Positions 25,555-32,992 of a DNA stretch of 52,922 bases are shown piece by piece; the stretch's first letter is position 1; the number at the start of each line of letters is the position of its first letter. Where the stretch lies: the NCBI GenBank assembly GCA_903936645.1, contig CAIZWI010000132.1, positions 1 through 52,922 of the forward strand, given 5' to 3'. Position numbers and translations under genes: made by a program. The notes under the pieces were generated by a model, which had not been told where the DNA came from, did not search any database, and saw only the letters and a program-made list of their open reading frames with translations. The DNA comes from an uncultured Verrucomicrobia subdivision 3 bacterium (lineage in GTDB: Bacteria > Verrucomicrobiota > Verrucomicrobiia > Limisphaerales > UBA11358).

Positions 25555-26080
25555 ACCCAGGAGGCGGAGCAAGCCGCTGGGCAAGAGGCCGCCGAATAGT
25601 GTATTTTTTTTGCTTCCTCGGAAGTTCTGGAACTGGCCAAGGCCCGCGCTTGACTGGCGAAGGTCACCCAAAATTTAGGTCAACAGTGGCAATAGCGGAA
25701 TGGGGCCTGGCGAAACCAATTGTTGCTGACAACGGCGAATTTTGAACAATAGTTTTAACAATGTGCCAGACTCGAATCAGACTGTGAAACTGATGAAAGC
25801 GGATTATCGTAAATTATTTCTAATAGCTTCATGGTACAGTTGCATCACTCCAGTTGTTCTGGTGATCGCTCTTTTGCTTAAAATTCCGGCGGGACTGTTT
25901 TATACAACGTCTGACGATGGGGCCCGATGGATTGATTGGTCTTCGGAGGGCAAATTCTACTTAATAATTGAATGTGTTCTTTTCAGCAGTTTGGCTTCAG
26001 GTCTTGTGAGTCTGCTTGGAATTCGCCAACACGGACTGCGGATTTTGCCTAAGGCAATTGCCGGTATTTTGCTTAGTCTA

Positions 26081-27286
26081 GTGTAGTGTCTCACAAATAG
26101 ATGGAGTTATAATTTGGGTGTGGTATTTTTGCCATATGCCGCGCCATGCACTGCCCGTGAACCTGACCGAAACCGATCGCCAAGAACTGGAGCGCTGGGT
26201 GGCCGCGCATCTGACCCCGCAGCAGGTTTCGCAACGCTGCCGGATCATTTTGGCGGCGGCCCAAGGGCAGCAGGACAAGCTCATCGCCGACGAACTGGGC
26301 CTCAATTTTAAGACTGTAGCTTTGTGGCGGAAGCGTTTTGCCAGCGAAGGACTGGATGGCTTGTGGGAGGTGGCCGAAGGACGCGGACGCAAGCCCACCT
26401 TGACGGTGGCGGAGGTTGGGCAGATTGTGGACGCGACCCTCCAAACCAAGCCGGCCGGGGCCACTCACTGGAGCTGCCGCACAATGGCCAAAGCCCAGGG
26501 CGTAAGCAAAGCCACCGTGAATCGGATCTGGCAAAGCCATCAGCTCAAACCGCACCGGACCAAAGGGTTCAAACTTTCACGGGATCCGAATTTCCTGCAG
26601 AAGCTGACCGATGTCGTGGGCTTGTATTTGAATCCGCCGGAGAAAGCTTTGGTGCTCTGCGTCGATGAAAAGAGCCAGATTCAGGCGCTGGATCGCACGC
26701 AACCGGGCTTGCCGCTCAAGAAGGGACGCTGCGGCACCATGACCCACGATTACAAGCGCAACGGCACGACGACGCTGTTCGCCGCCTTGGAAGTGGCGCA
26801 AGGCCAGGTCATCGGCCAATGTTATGCGCGCCATCGCCATCAGGAATTTTTGAAGTTTCTACAACGCTTGGATGCGGAGTTTCCAGGCGACGTCCAGTTG
26901 CATGTGGTGATGGATAATTATGGCACCCACAAGCACCCCAGAGTGCAGCGCTGGCTCAAACGACATCCGCGTTTCATTGCTCATTTCGTGCCGACCAGTT
27001 CGAGCTGGCTCAATTTGGTCGAGCGGTGGTTTGGCGAGTTAACCGGCAAACGACTCCGTCGTGGCGTCTTTGTCAGCGTGGAGGATCTGCAAAAAGCCAT
27101 CAAGGAGTTTCTCGCCGCCTGGAATAACGCCCCCAAGCCGTTGGTGTGGACGGCGACGGTCGAGTCGATTGTCGAAAAGTTAAGCCGGTGCAAACAGACC
27201 TTGGAGCGGATCAAGCCCGGCTGCACGCGCTCCAGAATGCGAAAAACAAAGGGAAAATAACTCCAGTCGTTTGTGAGACACTACAC
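26081..27286 (+). mobile_element. Complete IS630-family insertion sequence (1206 bp)
   Basis: The element is bounded by perfect 17-bp terminal inverted repeats, GTGTAGTGTCTCACAAA (26081-26097) and its reverse complement (27270-27286). It is flanked on both sides by TA (26079-26080 and 27287-27288), the target duplication expected of IS630/Tc1-mariner transposons. It contains one full-length transposase gene with no frameshift. The intact ends and open frame suggest recent insertion. Confidence 0.95.
26136..27260 (+). CDS. IS630-family DDE transposase
   Basis: The 374-residue transposase has N-terminal helix-turn-helix segments (LIADELGLNFKTVALWRKRF and MAKAQGVSKATVNRIWQSH) that bind the ends, and a C-terminal DDE domain. 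The catalytic residues sit in LCVDEKSQIQALDR, VMDNYGTHK and WLNLVERWFGEL. The ATG at 26136 is chosen over an in-frame ATG at 26118 because the domain begins there and the first residues otherwise lack similarity. The single frame covers the whole element, unlike IS630 members that need frameshifting. Confidence 0.95.
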   Translation: MPRHALPVNLTETDRQELERWVAAHLTPQQVSQRCRIILAAAQGQQDKLIADELGLNFKTVALWRKRFASEGLDGLWEVAEGRGRKPTLTVAEVGQIVDATLQTKPAGATHWSCRTMAKAQGVSKATVNRIWQSHQLKPHRTKGFKLSRDPNFLQKLTDVVGLYLNPPEKALVLCVDEKSQIQALDRTQPGLPLKKGRCGTMTHDYKRNGTTTLFAALEVAQGQVIGQCYARHRHQEFLKFLQRLDAEFPGDVQLHVVMDNYGTHKHPRVQRWLKRHPRFIAHFVPTSSSWLNLVERWFGELTGKRLRRGVFVSVEDLQKAIKEFLAAWNNAPKPLVWTATVESIVEKLSRCKQTLERIKPGCTRSRMRKTKGK

Positions 27287-27398
27287 TAGGTTTGTGGCCA
27301 CATTCCGCAGTTGGGGGCAACCATGGGATAATGCCAAACCCAGGCCGAAAACCAGCCTGCAAAAAAGGCCCGGGCAACTGCGGTCCAACCGATGAATT

Positions 27399-27689
27399 TC
27401 AATCCAAGCGCACACAAGATTCCATCTCGTGAATTAAAAACGGCACGTTATCTACCTGCAGCCGCAATGGTTCCGCACCGTCCTCAGTTAAAAGGAGCTT
27501 TTCCTCGGATAATAGCAGCTTGCCGCGCAAGCGAATACCTCCCGGCAGCCAGACCTCCACCGGATGATTTAGCGGCAGGTTGATCTTTCGGGCCAGTTCG
27601 AGGAGCGCGAGTTTGCGTTCAGCTTGCCAGCGAGTAAAGCCCTCGCTCGTATTCCCGTTGCTAAAATCTAATTCACCCTGGGCATTCAT
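27399..27689 (-). CDS. Small conserved hypothetical protein (verrucomicrobial type)
   Basis: This 96-residue protein (ATG at 27689; an in-frame ATG at 27734 would give 111) begins MNAQGELDFSNGN, has a helix (WQAERKLALLELARKI), then a beta-rich part, VEVWLPGGIRLRGKLLLSEE, and ends EMESCVRLD. From memory, similar proteins with the pattern VEVWL-x6-LRG-x-L and the ending ESCVRLD occur in Verrucomicrobia; no function is known. The beta part could form a small barrel like Sm or KOW folds (speculative). It abuts the IS-split gene convergently and may overlap its old 3' end. Confidence 0.65.
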   Translation of the reverse strand: MNAQGELDFSNGNTSEGFTRWQAERKLALLELARKINLPLNHPVEVWLPGGIRLRGKLLLSEEKLLLTEDGAEPLRLQVDNVPFLIHEMESCVRLD

Positions 27690-27846
27690 ATTTAAGCCAG
27701 CCTGGCAAAACAGCATCTCCGGGGCGAGCCGCATGCGATGGTTTAACTGGCATTAAGAGGTTGGCCACCCGCAACCAGGCAGGCCGGCAGCGGCAACTGG
27801 TAACCCCAGGGCGCGATCTTTGGTGCTTTAATAATGACCTGCCCGG

Positions 27847-28782
27847 CTAAGGTTGCGCACGCGTATCAAATCCCGCCACCAATGGCCGGTGATCTGAGCC
27901 CACGCCCCAATTAGGTAAGGAGAGGACGTAGGTTTCGGCGGGCAGCCAGTGGGTGGCCATGGCTTTGCTCACTAGAATGTAATCAATCCGGGTATAGGTG
28001 TCTTCTTTGGCAAAATATTCCGTCCAGGTGATGTCCCGGGGAGCCATCCGGGCGCTGCTGGGCGGGGTGGTGTCGCCATTGCGTTCCGCTGGGCGCGTAT
28101 CCACCAAACGGTACTTGCCGCGGCCCATGAGGGCACGGGTGGAGGGTGCGTCCTTGACGTCATTCATATCCCCCAGCACGACCAGAGGCAGGTCAGGATT
28201 GGCCTGGAGACGCTCATCGATAATGCCACGCAGGACTTTGGCTTCCCCCAGGCGCTGCTCCGCCTCATCGGCATCGGGGACGGGGCGTTTTGATTTCAGG
28301 TGGGCGGCGATCAGCGTGAAAGTGAAATTGGTGCTCACCTGAAGATCCACTTCAGCAAAGCCCCGGCTGACCTGAAAACTGCGGCCATCCAATAAGAACG
28401 TGTCGTTGGTATGCGGGCGGCGGGCGATGATGGGAAACTTGCTTAGCACGGCCAGGTGGATATTGGTGTCAAAGCCGCTCACATGTTCCCAGTAGGGAAA
28501 ATCCCAGCCATCGGCCCGGAGCGAGCCCCGCAACTCCAGCAGGGCATTGGTGGTGCCCATTTCTTCCAAAGCAATCACATCGGGATGCAGCGCCCGGATA
28601 CTTTCGCGGATTTTGGCGCGAGCCTCGGGGGATTTGATCCGCGGCCGCGTGTAGGTGGGGGCATCCAGATAGTTTTCCAAGTTATACGTGGCCACGCGGA
28701 AGCTTTCCGCGGGGAGGGTGGCGGTGGCAAGGAGCAGCCAGAAAAAACCGGTCAAGGCGACGCCAGGGACGCGCAAGTTCAT
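27847..28782 (-). CDS. Secreted endonuclease/exonuclease/phosphatase (EEP) family protein
   Basis: The 311-residue protein starts with a signal peptide (GVALTGFFWLLLATATLPAES) and then shows the EEP fold in order: VATYNLENYL, VIALEEMG (metal-binding Glu), LIAAHLKSKR, VVLGDMNDVKD (catalytic Asp and Asn), RIDYILVSK and GSDHRPLVAG (catalytic Asp-His). It should be a metal-dependent phosphodiesterase acting outside the cytoplasm, on nucleic acid or another phosphoester. The ATG at 28782 starts nearest the signal sequence; 28812 is possible. It is divergent from folE2 across 77 bp. Confidence 0.85.
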   Translation of the reverse strand: MNLRVPGVALTGFFWLLLATATLPAESFRVATYNLENYLDAPTYTRPRIKSPEARAKIRESIRALHPDVIALEEMGTTNALLELRGSLRADGWDFPYWEHVSGFDTNIHLAVLSKFPIIARRPHTNDTFLLDGRSFQVSRGFAEVDLQVSTNFTFTLIAAHLKSKRPVPDADEAEQRLGEAKVLRGIIDERLQANPDLPLVVLGDMNDVKDAPSTRALMGRGKYRLVDTRPAERNGDTTPPSSARMAPRDITWTEYFAKEDTYTRIDYILVSKAMATHWLPAETYVLSLPNWGVGSDHRPLVAGFDTRAQP

Positions 28783-28859
28783 GCTGCGGAGATAAACCTG
28801 CTGTTGCCGCAAGTCAAAGAACTTTTTGCAAATGAGGCGGATTCTGCTAAAGTGATTTT

Positions 28860-29684
28860 ATGCTTAAAACAAGTCGTCCCGTTGGCGGGCGGGGCCAAAA
28901 GGTCATCCGCGTAAAGCTGGATGACAAGCAAAGCGAGCGCGATCACCGGGAATTGCGCATTGACAAAGTGGGCGTGCGCGGACTGCGTTTTCCCATTCAA
29001 GTGCAAGATCGTGCCCGGACGGTGCAAAACACCGTGGCGACCATTGGGATGTTTGTGGATTTGCCCAAGGAATTCAAGGGCACGCACATGAGCCGGTTTG
29101 TGGAGGTGCTGAACGCCCACGGAGCAGTGATTCATGTGGAAAATATCTCGGAAATCTTGATGTCCCTTCAGGAAAAATTAAAATCCGCCACTTCGCATTT
29201 GGAGTTGGAATTTCCGTTTTTCATGACCAAGGTTTCACCGGTCTCCCGGCGCGAAAGCCTGATGGATTATGTTGCCCGCTTCGATGCGGCGGCGTGTGGC
29301 AACGAGATTGATTTTATTCTGACGGTGAAGGCCCACGTTACTACGTTGTGCCCCTGTTCCAAGGCCATCTCCAAGTATGGGGCGCATAACCAGCGCGGTT
29401 TGGTAACCGTGGCCATCCGGTTCACCAAATCCGTCTGGATTGAGGAATTAATTGGGATGATTGAAAGCTCGGCCAGTGCCGAATTGTATGCGCTGCTCAA
29501 GCGCCAGGACGAAAAAGCCGTGACCGAGCGGGCTTATGAAAACCCGGTCTTTGTGGAGGATCTAGTGCGCAATGTCGCCCTGAAGCTGAATGCCGAAACC
29601 CGGGTTAGCTGGTACAAGGTGGAAGCGGAAAATTTTGAGAGCATCCATAATCACAACGCCTACGCCTGCATTGAAAAGGGTTAA
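28860..29684 (+). CDS. folE2: GTP cyclohydrolase IB (FolE2)
   Basis: This 274-residue enzyme opens GTP to dihydroneopterin triphosphate, the first step of folate and queuosine biosynthesis. It is the type IB form: DRARTVQNTVATIGMFVDLP near the N-terminus, MSRFVEVL, and the active-site segment TLCPCSKAISKYGAHNQRG are FolE2 signatures. Unlike FolE (type IA), FolE2 does not need zinc and is induced by zinc shortage in several bacteria. The ATG at 28860 is well placed. It lies 155 bp upstream of the dksA-rpmG-rpsR run on the same strand. Confidence 0.95.
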   Translation: MLKTSRPVGGRGQKVIRVKLDDKQSERDHRELRIDKVGVRGLRFPIQVQDRARTVQNTVATIGMFVDLPKEFKGTHMSRFVEVLNAHGAVIHVENISEILMSLQEKLKSATSHLELEFPFFMTKVSPVSRRESLMDYVARFDAAACGNEIDFILTVKAHVTTLCPCSKAISKYGAHNQRGLVTVAIRFTKSVWIEELIGMIESSASAELYALLKRQDEKAVTERAYENPVFVEDLVRNVALKLNAETRVSWYKVEAENFESIHNHNAYACIEKG

Positions 29685-29777
29685 AAAGGGCTGGGACGCC
29701 GGGCATAACCAAAATTCCCAAAGATTTTTCTGGCTTAAGCTGGGTTTTTTGATACATTCGCACGCCCTTGACTCCGG

Positions 29778-29796
29778 GGGGAAATTTTATTTCCCC
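29778..29796. promoter_or_regulatory. Perfect inverted repeat upstream of dksA-like operon
   Basis: GGGGAAAT-TTT-ATTTCCCC is a perfect 8-bp inverted repeat with a 3-nt centre, 44 bp before the chosen dksA start. No T run follows, so an operator is a better guess than a terminator. Its GAAA..TTTC arms faintly recall Zur boxes, but it is not a convincing match to any known consensus. Confidence 0.45.
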
Positions 29797-29839
29797 GCGT
29801 GAATCTTTGGATATTGGCGTAAAATTGACATCTATAAAC

Positions 29840-30409
29840 GTGACCGCGAAGAAAAAAGAAATCAAACCCGGCCGGGCTCAGGTTCAGGCCACGGCGGATT
29901 CCATTTTGGGAAAGGCAATTGCCCGTACCAACGCGGTGGCCGAGACCAAGAAGGTCAAGCCAGAATGGCAGGGTTATTACGATAATTTATTGCAGTTGCG
30001 CGAGCAATTGCTGGCCCAAATGAGCGGTCTGGCCAAGGAATCCGCGCAGGAGATGCCGGGTTACAGCCTGCACATGGCGGATTCGGGCACGGATAATTTC
30101 GACCGGGATTTTGCCTTGAGCCTGTTGTCTTCAGATCAGGACGCGGTTTATGAGATTGAAGAAGCTCTTAAACGCATCGAGAAGAAAACCTATGGCGTTT
30201 GCGAGTTGACGAACAAGCCCATTCCGAAGGCTCGTTTGGAAGCGATTCCCTGGACACGGTTTACTGTGGAAGCCCAGGCCCAGTTGGAGAAAGAGGGAGC
30301 CCTGCGCCAGCGGCGTTTGGGACAACTGGGGACCATTGATAATGCCGGAGCCAACGAGGTGGAAGGCGACGAAGAGGAACCCGAGGAAAAAGTTAAAGAA
30401 AAAGAATAA
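29840..30409 (+). CDS. dksA: DksA/TraR-family regulator lacking the zinc-finger cysteines
   Basis: The 189-residue protein has the DksA layout: a basic N-terminus, a coiled coil (about EWQGYYDNLLQLREQLLAQM onward) with an acidic tip (DNFDRDFA), and a C-terminal finger region, YGVCELTNKPIPKARLEAIP. Of the four cysteines that bind zinc in classic DksA, only the first is kept (CELT, then FTVEA in place of CVxC). This resembles DksA2-type proteins that work without zinc. It would bind RNA polymerase in the secondary channel with ppGpp. The tail is strongly acidic. The GTG at 29840 (MTAKKK) is chosen; a TTG at 29768 would place the upstream inverted repeat inside the gene. The next gene starts 3 bp after its stop. 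Confidence 0.8.
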   Translation: MTAKKKEIKPGRAQVQATADSILGKAIARTNAVAETKKVKPEWQGYYDNLLQLREQLLAQMSGLAKESAQEMPGYSLHMADSGTDNFDRDFALSLLSSDQDAVYEIEEALKRIEKKTYGVCELTNKPIPKARLEAIPWTRFTVEAQAQLEKEGALRQRRLGQLGTIDNAGANEVEGDEEEPEEKVKEKE

Positions 30410-30412
30410 TTT

Positions 30413-30580
30413 ATGGCGCGCGAAATCATCACCATTGAATGCACGGAAGCTCGCAAGGAGGCCAAGTCTCCTTCCCGCTACACCACCACCCGCAACAAGA
30501 AATTGAAGACGGAAAAGCTCGAGATTATGAAGTATAATCCCGCCTTGCGCCGTCATACGGTTCACAAGGAAATTAAGTAA
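30413..30580 (+). CDS. rpmG: 50S ribosomal protein L33 (cysteine-poor form)
   Basis: This 55-residue protein starts [16 protein letters not shown] and ends [10 protein letters not shown], the L33 pattern. It has only one cysteine and none of the paired CxxC motifs of zinc-binding L33, so it is the C- (zinc-free) type. It begins 3 bp after the dksA-like stop and ends 2 bp before rpsR, so the three genes are cotranscribed. Confidence 0.95.
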   Translation: MAREIITIECTEARKEAKSPSRYTTTRNKKLKTEKLEIMKYNPALRRHTVHKEIK

Positions 30581-30582
30581 TT

Positions 30583-30843
30583 ATGCCCCGCAAGACCAAC
30601 ACTGAGAAGTCTGACCGCCGTGGCGGTAAGAGCCGCACCACTGAAGCCCGTACGCCCCGTCCGAAGCCGAAAATCGACTTCACCGAAGACGCGCTGGATT
30701 TCAAAAACATTAACTTGCTCCGCCAGTTTGTGACCGATCAGGGTCGTATCCTGCCCCGCAAGTACACTGGGTTGCCTGCGCATTACCAGCGCCGGATGAC
30801 CACCGCCATCAAACGGGCCCGCCAGATGTTGTTGATGAAGTAG
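30583..30843 (+). CDS. rpsR: 30S ribosomal protein S18 (cysteine-free form)
   Basis: The 86-residue protein contains the S18 core: IDFTEDALDFKNINLLRQFV, GRILPRKYTGL and QRRMTTAIKRARQMLL. It has an extended basic N-terminus and no cysteine at all, so it is the zinc-independent form. It is the last gene of the dksA-rpmG-rpsR operon, directly followed by a 15-bp-stem terminator hairpin. Confidence 0.96.
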   Translation: MPRKTNTEKSDRRGGKSRTTEARTPRPKPKIDFTEDALDFKNINLLRQFVTDQGRILPRKYTGLPAHYQRRMTTAIKRARQMLLMK

Positions 30844-30850
30844 TTTTTTG

Positions 30851-30890
30851 AACATCGCCCGCTGGTTTTGGCCAGCGGGCGATGTTATTT
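30851..30890 (+). terminator. Hairpin terminator after rpsR
   Basis: A perfect 15-bp stem, AACATCGCCCGCTGG with CCAGCGGGCGATGTT (30851-30865 and 30872-30886), has a 6-nt loop. A short ATTT follows, and TTTTTT precedes it, so it could work in both directions. Confidence 0.85.
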
Positions 30891-31028
30891 ACCGTCAATT
30901 GCCTGCGGCGCAGTTGCCGCAGAGTTCTATTGGATACCCAGTTTTGGTCGTTAGCTGCCACACAAGGGTTCCAACTGACAGGTACCCACATCTGGGGTTA
31001 GCTCCAATCTTCGGATTTTCTCAATACA

Positions 31029-31060
31029 AACACGGATTTTTAAAGATAAAAATCTGTGTT
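31029..31060. terminator. AT-rich hairpin behind the 54-aa gene
   Basis: AACACGGATTTTTA and TAAAAATCTGTGTT (31029-31042 with 31047-31060) form a 14-bp stem with one G-T wobble position. It lies 45 bp past the stop of the minus-strand small gene and probably ends its transcript. The remaining intergenic bases 30891-31028 show nothing recognisable. Confidence 0.6.
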
Positions 31061-31104
31061 ATATGCCTCGTCCGGTGATGGTTAAGAGTTTCGGCATGGG
31101 AAAC

Positions 31105-31269
31105 TCAGGCCATTTCTTCGGATAACCAATCTCCTAAATGGAGATATTCTTTGATTTTGCGGCGTTCATGACGGTTCTTGAGCGCCTTTTTGGGGGTGTT
31201 TTCGGTCTTACGGAACGGATGCTTCGGATTACGGATTGCTTCACTCATTGTTTCGATTGTTTTCATCAT
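31105..31269 (-). CDS. Small basic protein of unknown function (54 aa)
   Basis: The reading frame starts ATGATG at 31269 and encodes MMKTIETMSEAIRNPKHPFR, then a Lys/Arg-rich middle (KTENTPKKALKNRHERRKIKEY), ending LHLGDWLSEEMA before TGA. A good ribosome binding site (AAAGGAAA) sits about 5 bases upstream, which makes it a real gene candidate rather than noise. The positively charged centre suggests RNA or ribosome contact, but no family is recognised. It is on the minus strand 118 bp downstream of prmA, with its own gap and a terminator-like hairpin. Confidence 0.72.
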   Translation of the reverse strand: MMKTIETMSEAIRNPKHPFRKTENTPKKALKNRHERRKIKEYLHLGDWLSEEMA

Positions 31270-31387
31270 ACGTTTCCTTTCGTCCTTCCATGGAATTGAT
31301 AGCGGGAATCATGCCAACCGCTGTCAACACTTTTCGGTTGTTGTAACCGAATCGTTACAATTCAGACTCGCCCAAAACAGAAAATGT

Positions 31388-32317
31388 TCAAACTTTATTT
31401 TTGTTCTGAAAGGCGCCCGATTGCCATTCCTTCTGTATTTCCGTCCGCACCAGTTCCCATCCCAAATCGGTAAAGGCTGCTCGAACCGTATGAAATTCCG
31501 TCTGTAAAATTCCGGCCAAAACAAGCGTTCCGCCCTTATTTAACTGGGCAATAATGCGTTTTCGCTGCGCGAGGAGGAGGTTGGAAATCAGGTTCGCACA
31601 GACCAGGTCGTAACGTCGTGCAGGCCGCAGGGGGAGCCGGGTGGCATCGGCCTGGGTGAGGGAAATTTTTTGAGAAACTTGGTTGATTTTAGCATTACTT
31701 TTGGCCACCCGGACTGATTCTGGATCGAAATCAAAAGCGTCAATTGGTGCGAAATTTAGCTTGGCAGCGGCAATGGCGAGGATGCCAGAACCGGTACCAA
31801 TGTCCAAAAATGAGCGGGTTGCAATTTTTTCGGCAGAGTTTTCCGCCGGACGGGCCACTTCACTGAGGCAAAAGGAGGTGGTGGGGTGCTGACCCGTGCC
31901 AAAGCTCAGGCCCGGGTCGAGGATCACAGTGGCCTGACCTTTTTTCGGCGGGCGTTTGCTCCAACTGGGTTTGATCAGGAGGGCACGGCCAATTTCCAGC
32001 GGTTTAAAATGGCGTTTCCATGATTCTGACCAATCCTCGGGGCGTACGCGCGTGATTTTTATGCGACCCGCTCCCGTGGGCAGGCCGCAGTCCTGGATGT
32101 TGGCCAGGCCGGCGTGAATTGCCCGGCGCAGTTGGGGTGCCGGTGATTTGGCTTGCTGGCAGTATACACTTACCAGACTGGCCTGCCGTTCCAAATCAAA
32201 ATAGCTGGAGGCGGATTGGCCGGTTAATGTTGCCAGCAGGTCAGCCACGGCATCCTCGGCTTCCAAAGTGGTGGCCACCGAGAGGCACCAAAGAATCTTT
32301 GCCTGGTTTGTTTTCAT
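31388..32317 (-). CDS. prmA: Ribosomal protein L11 methyltransferase (PrmA-like)
   Basis: The 309-residue protein fits PrmA, which trimethylates ribosomal protein L11. An N-terminal substrate-recognition domain of about 100 residues carries EDWSESWKRHFKP, followed by LDPGLSFGTGQHPTT and the SAM-binding loop LDIGTGSGILAIAAAKL. VCANLISNLL matches the catalytic NI(L) segment. The ATG at 32317 overlaps the preceding stop by ATGA, making it the coupled last gene of an rph-phosphatase-prmA operon; an ATG 18 bp upstream is the alternative. Confidence 0.9.
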   Translation of the reverse strand: MKTNQAKILWCLSVATTLEAEDAVADLLATLTGQSASSYFDLERQASLVSVYCQQAKSPAPQLRRAIHAGLANIQDCGLPTGAGRIKITRVRPEDWSESWKRHFKPLEIGRALLIKPSWSKRPPKKGQATVILDPGLSFGTGQHPTTSFCLSEVARPAENSAEKIATRSFLDIGTGSGILAIAAAKLNFAPIDAFDFDPESVRVAKSNAKINQVSQKISLTQADATRLPLRPARRYDLVCANLISNLLLAQRKRIIAQLNKGGTLVLAGILQTEFHTVRAAFTDLGWELVRTEIQKEWQSGAFQNKNKV

Positions 32318-32979
32318 GCCACCAAATCGCGCCATGGGGTAAAATTCATTAGTTCAATCTCCGCCATATGCGGGTGCAGGGCTACTTGCGTGATGCTGGC
32401 GTACTCGATTTCAAACGAGTTGGTCTTCGGGAGCGGCAGGTCCAGTAAAATGGCCAGAATCATGCGGATGACCCCGCCATGGCAAAAGACCGCCACGTTT
32501 TGGCCGGGATGGGCCTGGATGATCTGGCGCAAACTGGGCTCGACACGACGGCGAAAGACCTGGCCATTTTCGCCATTGGGCACACCGTGGTGCTCAATTT
32601 GTTCCAGCCATTGATGCGAATGAAAGCCGAAGCGGTCACTCACGGCCTGCCAGCCGAGGCCGGTCCATTCACCAAAATCAATTTCCCGCAAGTCGGGCAG
32701 CATGGTTTGTTTCGGCAACCCTTTGCGCAGACTGGGGGCGAGGGTTTGCTGCACGCGTTTCATCGGGCTGGCATAAACCGCATCAATCGTTTTTTTCTCC
32801 AAATACCGGGCCAGTGTCCGGGCCATGGTCAGTCCGCGTGGGGAGAGATTCATGTCAATCCGTCCGCCAAAGACGCGGTGGTATTTGACCTCCACCTCCG
32901 CATGACGGATCAGCAGCAGGCGGGTGGCGGGCGGCGGGCGATGGGCGGGGGCCGTTTTGGGCTTGGATGGTTTAGTCAC
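32314..32979 (-). CDS. Histidine phosphatase (phosphoglycerate mutase-like) family protein
   Basis: This 221-residue protein has the RH(G/A)E-type active site LLLIRHAEV (R25, H26), SPMKRVQQT, the REIDFGEWTG acid loop and the second histidine in VFCHGGVIRM. It is related to CobC, PhoE and cofactor-dependent phosphoglycerate mutase; the substrate is uncertain. A GTG at 32979 is chosen because it lies 13 bp past the rph stop; earlier starts would sit inside rph. It overlaps prmA by 4 bp. Confidence 0.84.
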   Translation of the reverse strand: MTKPSKPKTAPAHRPPPATRLLLIRHAEVEVKYHRVFGGRIDMNLSPRGLTMARTLARYLEKKTIDAVYASPMKRVQQTLAPSLRKGLPKQTMLPDLREIDFGEWTGLGWQAVSDRFGFHSHQWLEQIEHHGVPNGENGQVFRRRVEPSLRQIIQAHPGQNVAVFCHGGVIRMILAILLDLPLPKTNSFEIEYASITQVALHPHMAEIELMNFTPWRDLVA

Positions 32980-32992
32980 AATGAAACGGGGA

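Larger units (their letters stand above)
25742..27432 (+). pseudogene. Membrane-protein gene interrupted by an IS630-type insertion
   Basis: A 5' fragment (25742-26080; TTG start, or ATG at 25793) encodes two clear membrane segments (LFLIASWYSCITPVVLVIALLL and FYLIIECVLFSSLASGLVSLLGI) and the beginning of a third. Removing the element at 26081-27286 with one TA copy rejoins the frame: the codon CTA at 26078-26080 continues with GGT TTG TGG at 27289 and runs 47 more codons to a TGA at 27430-27432, giving about 160 residues. The gene is visibly richer in A+T than its neighbours, suggesting separate origin. The protein family is not recognised. As it stands, the fragment ends at a TAG contributed by the element. 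Confidence 0.75.

Noticed and set aside
24303..25667. Second long antisense frame under the 3' half of the GH116 gene
   Set aside because: Same Arg/Pro-rich shadow composition; the plus strand is clearly coding.
28783..28859. Zur box directly upstream of folE2
   Set aside because: No AT-rich palindrome of the expected form is visible in the 77-bp gap, so zinc control of folE2 is not claimed from this site.
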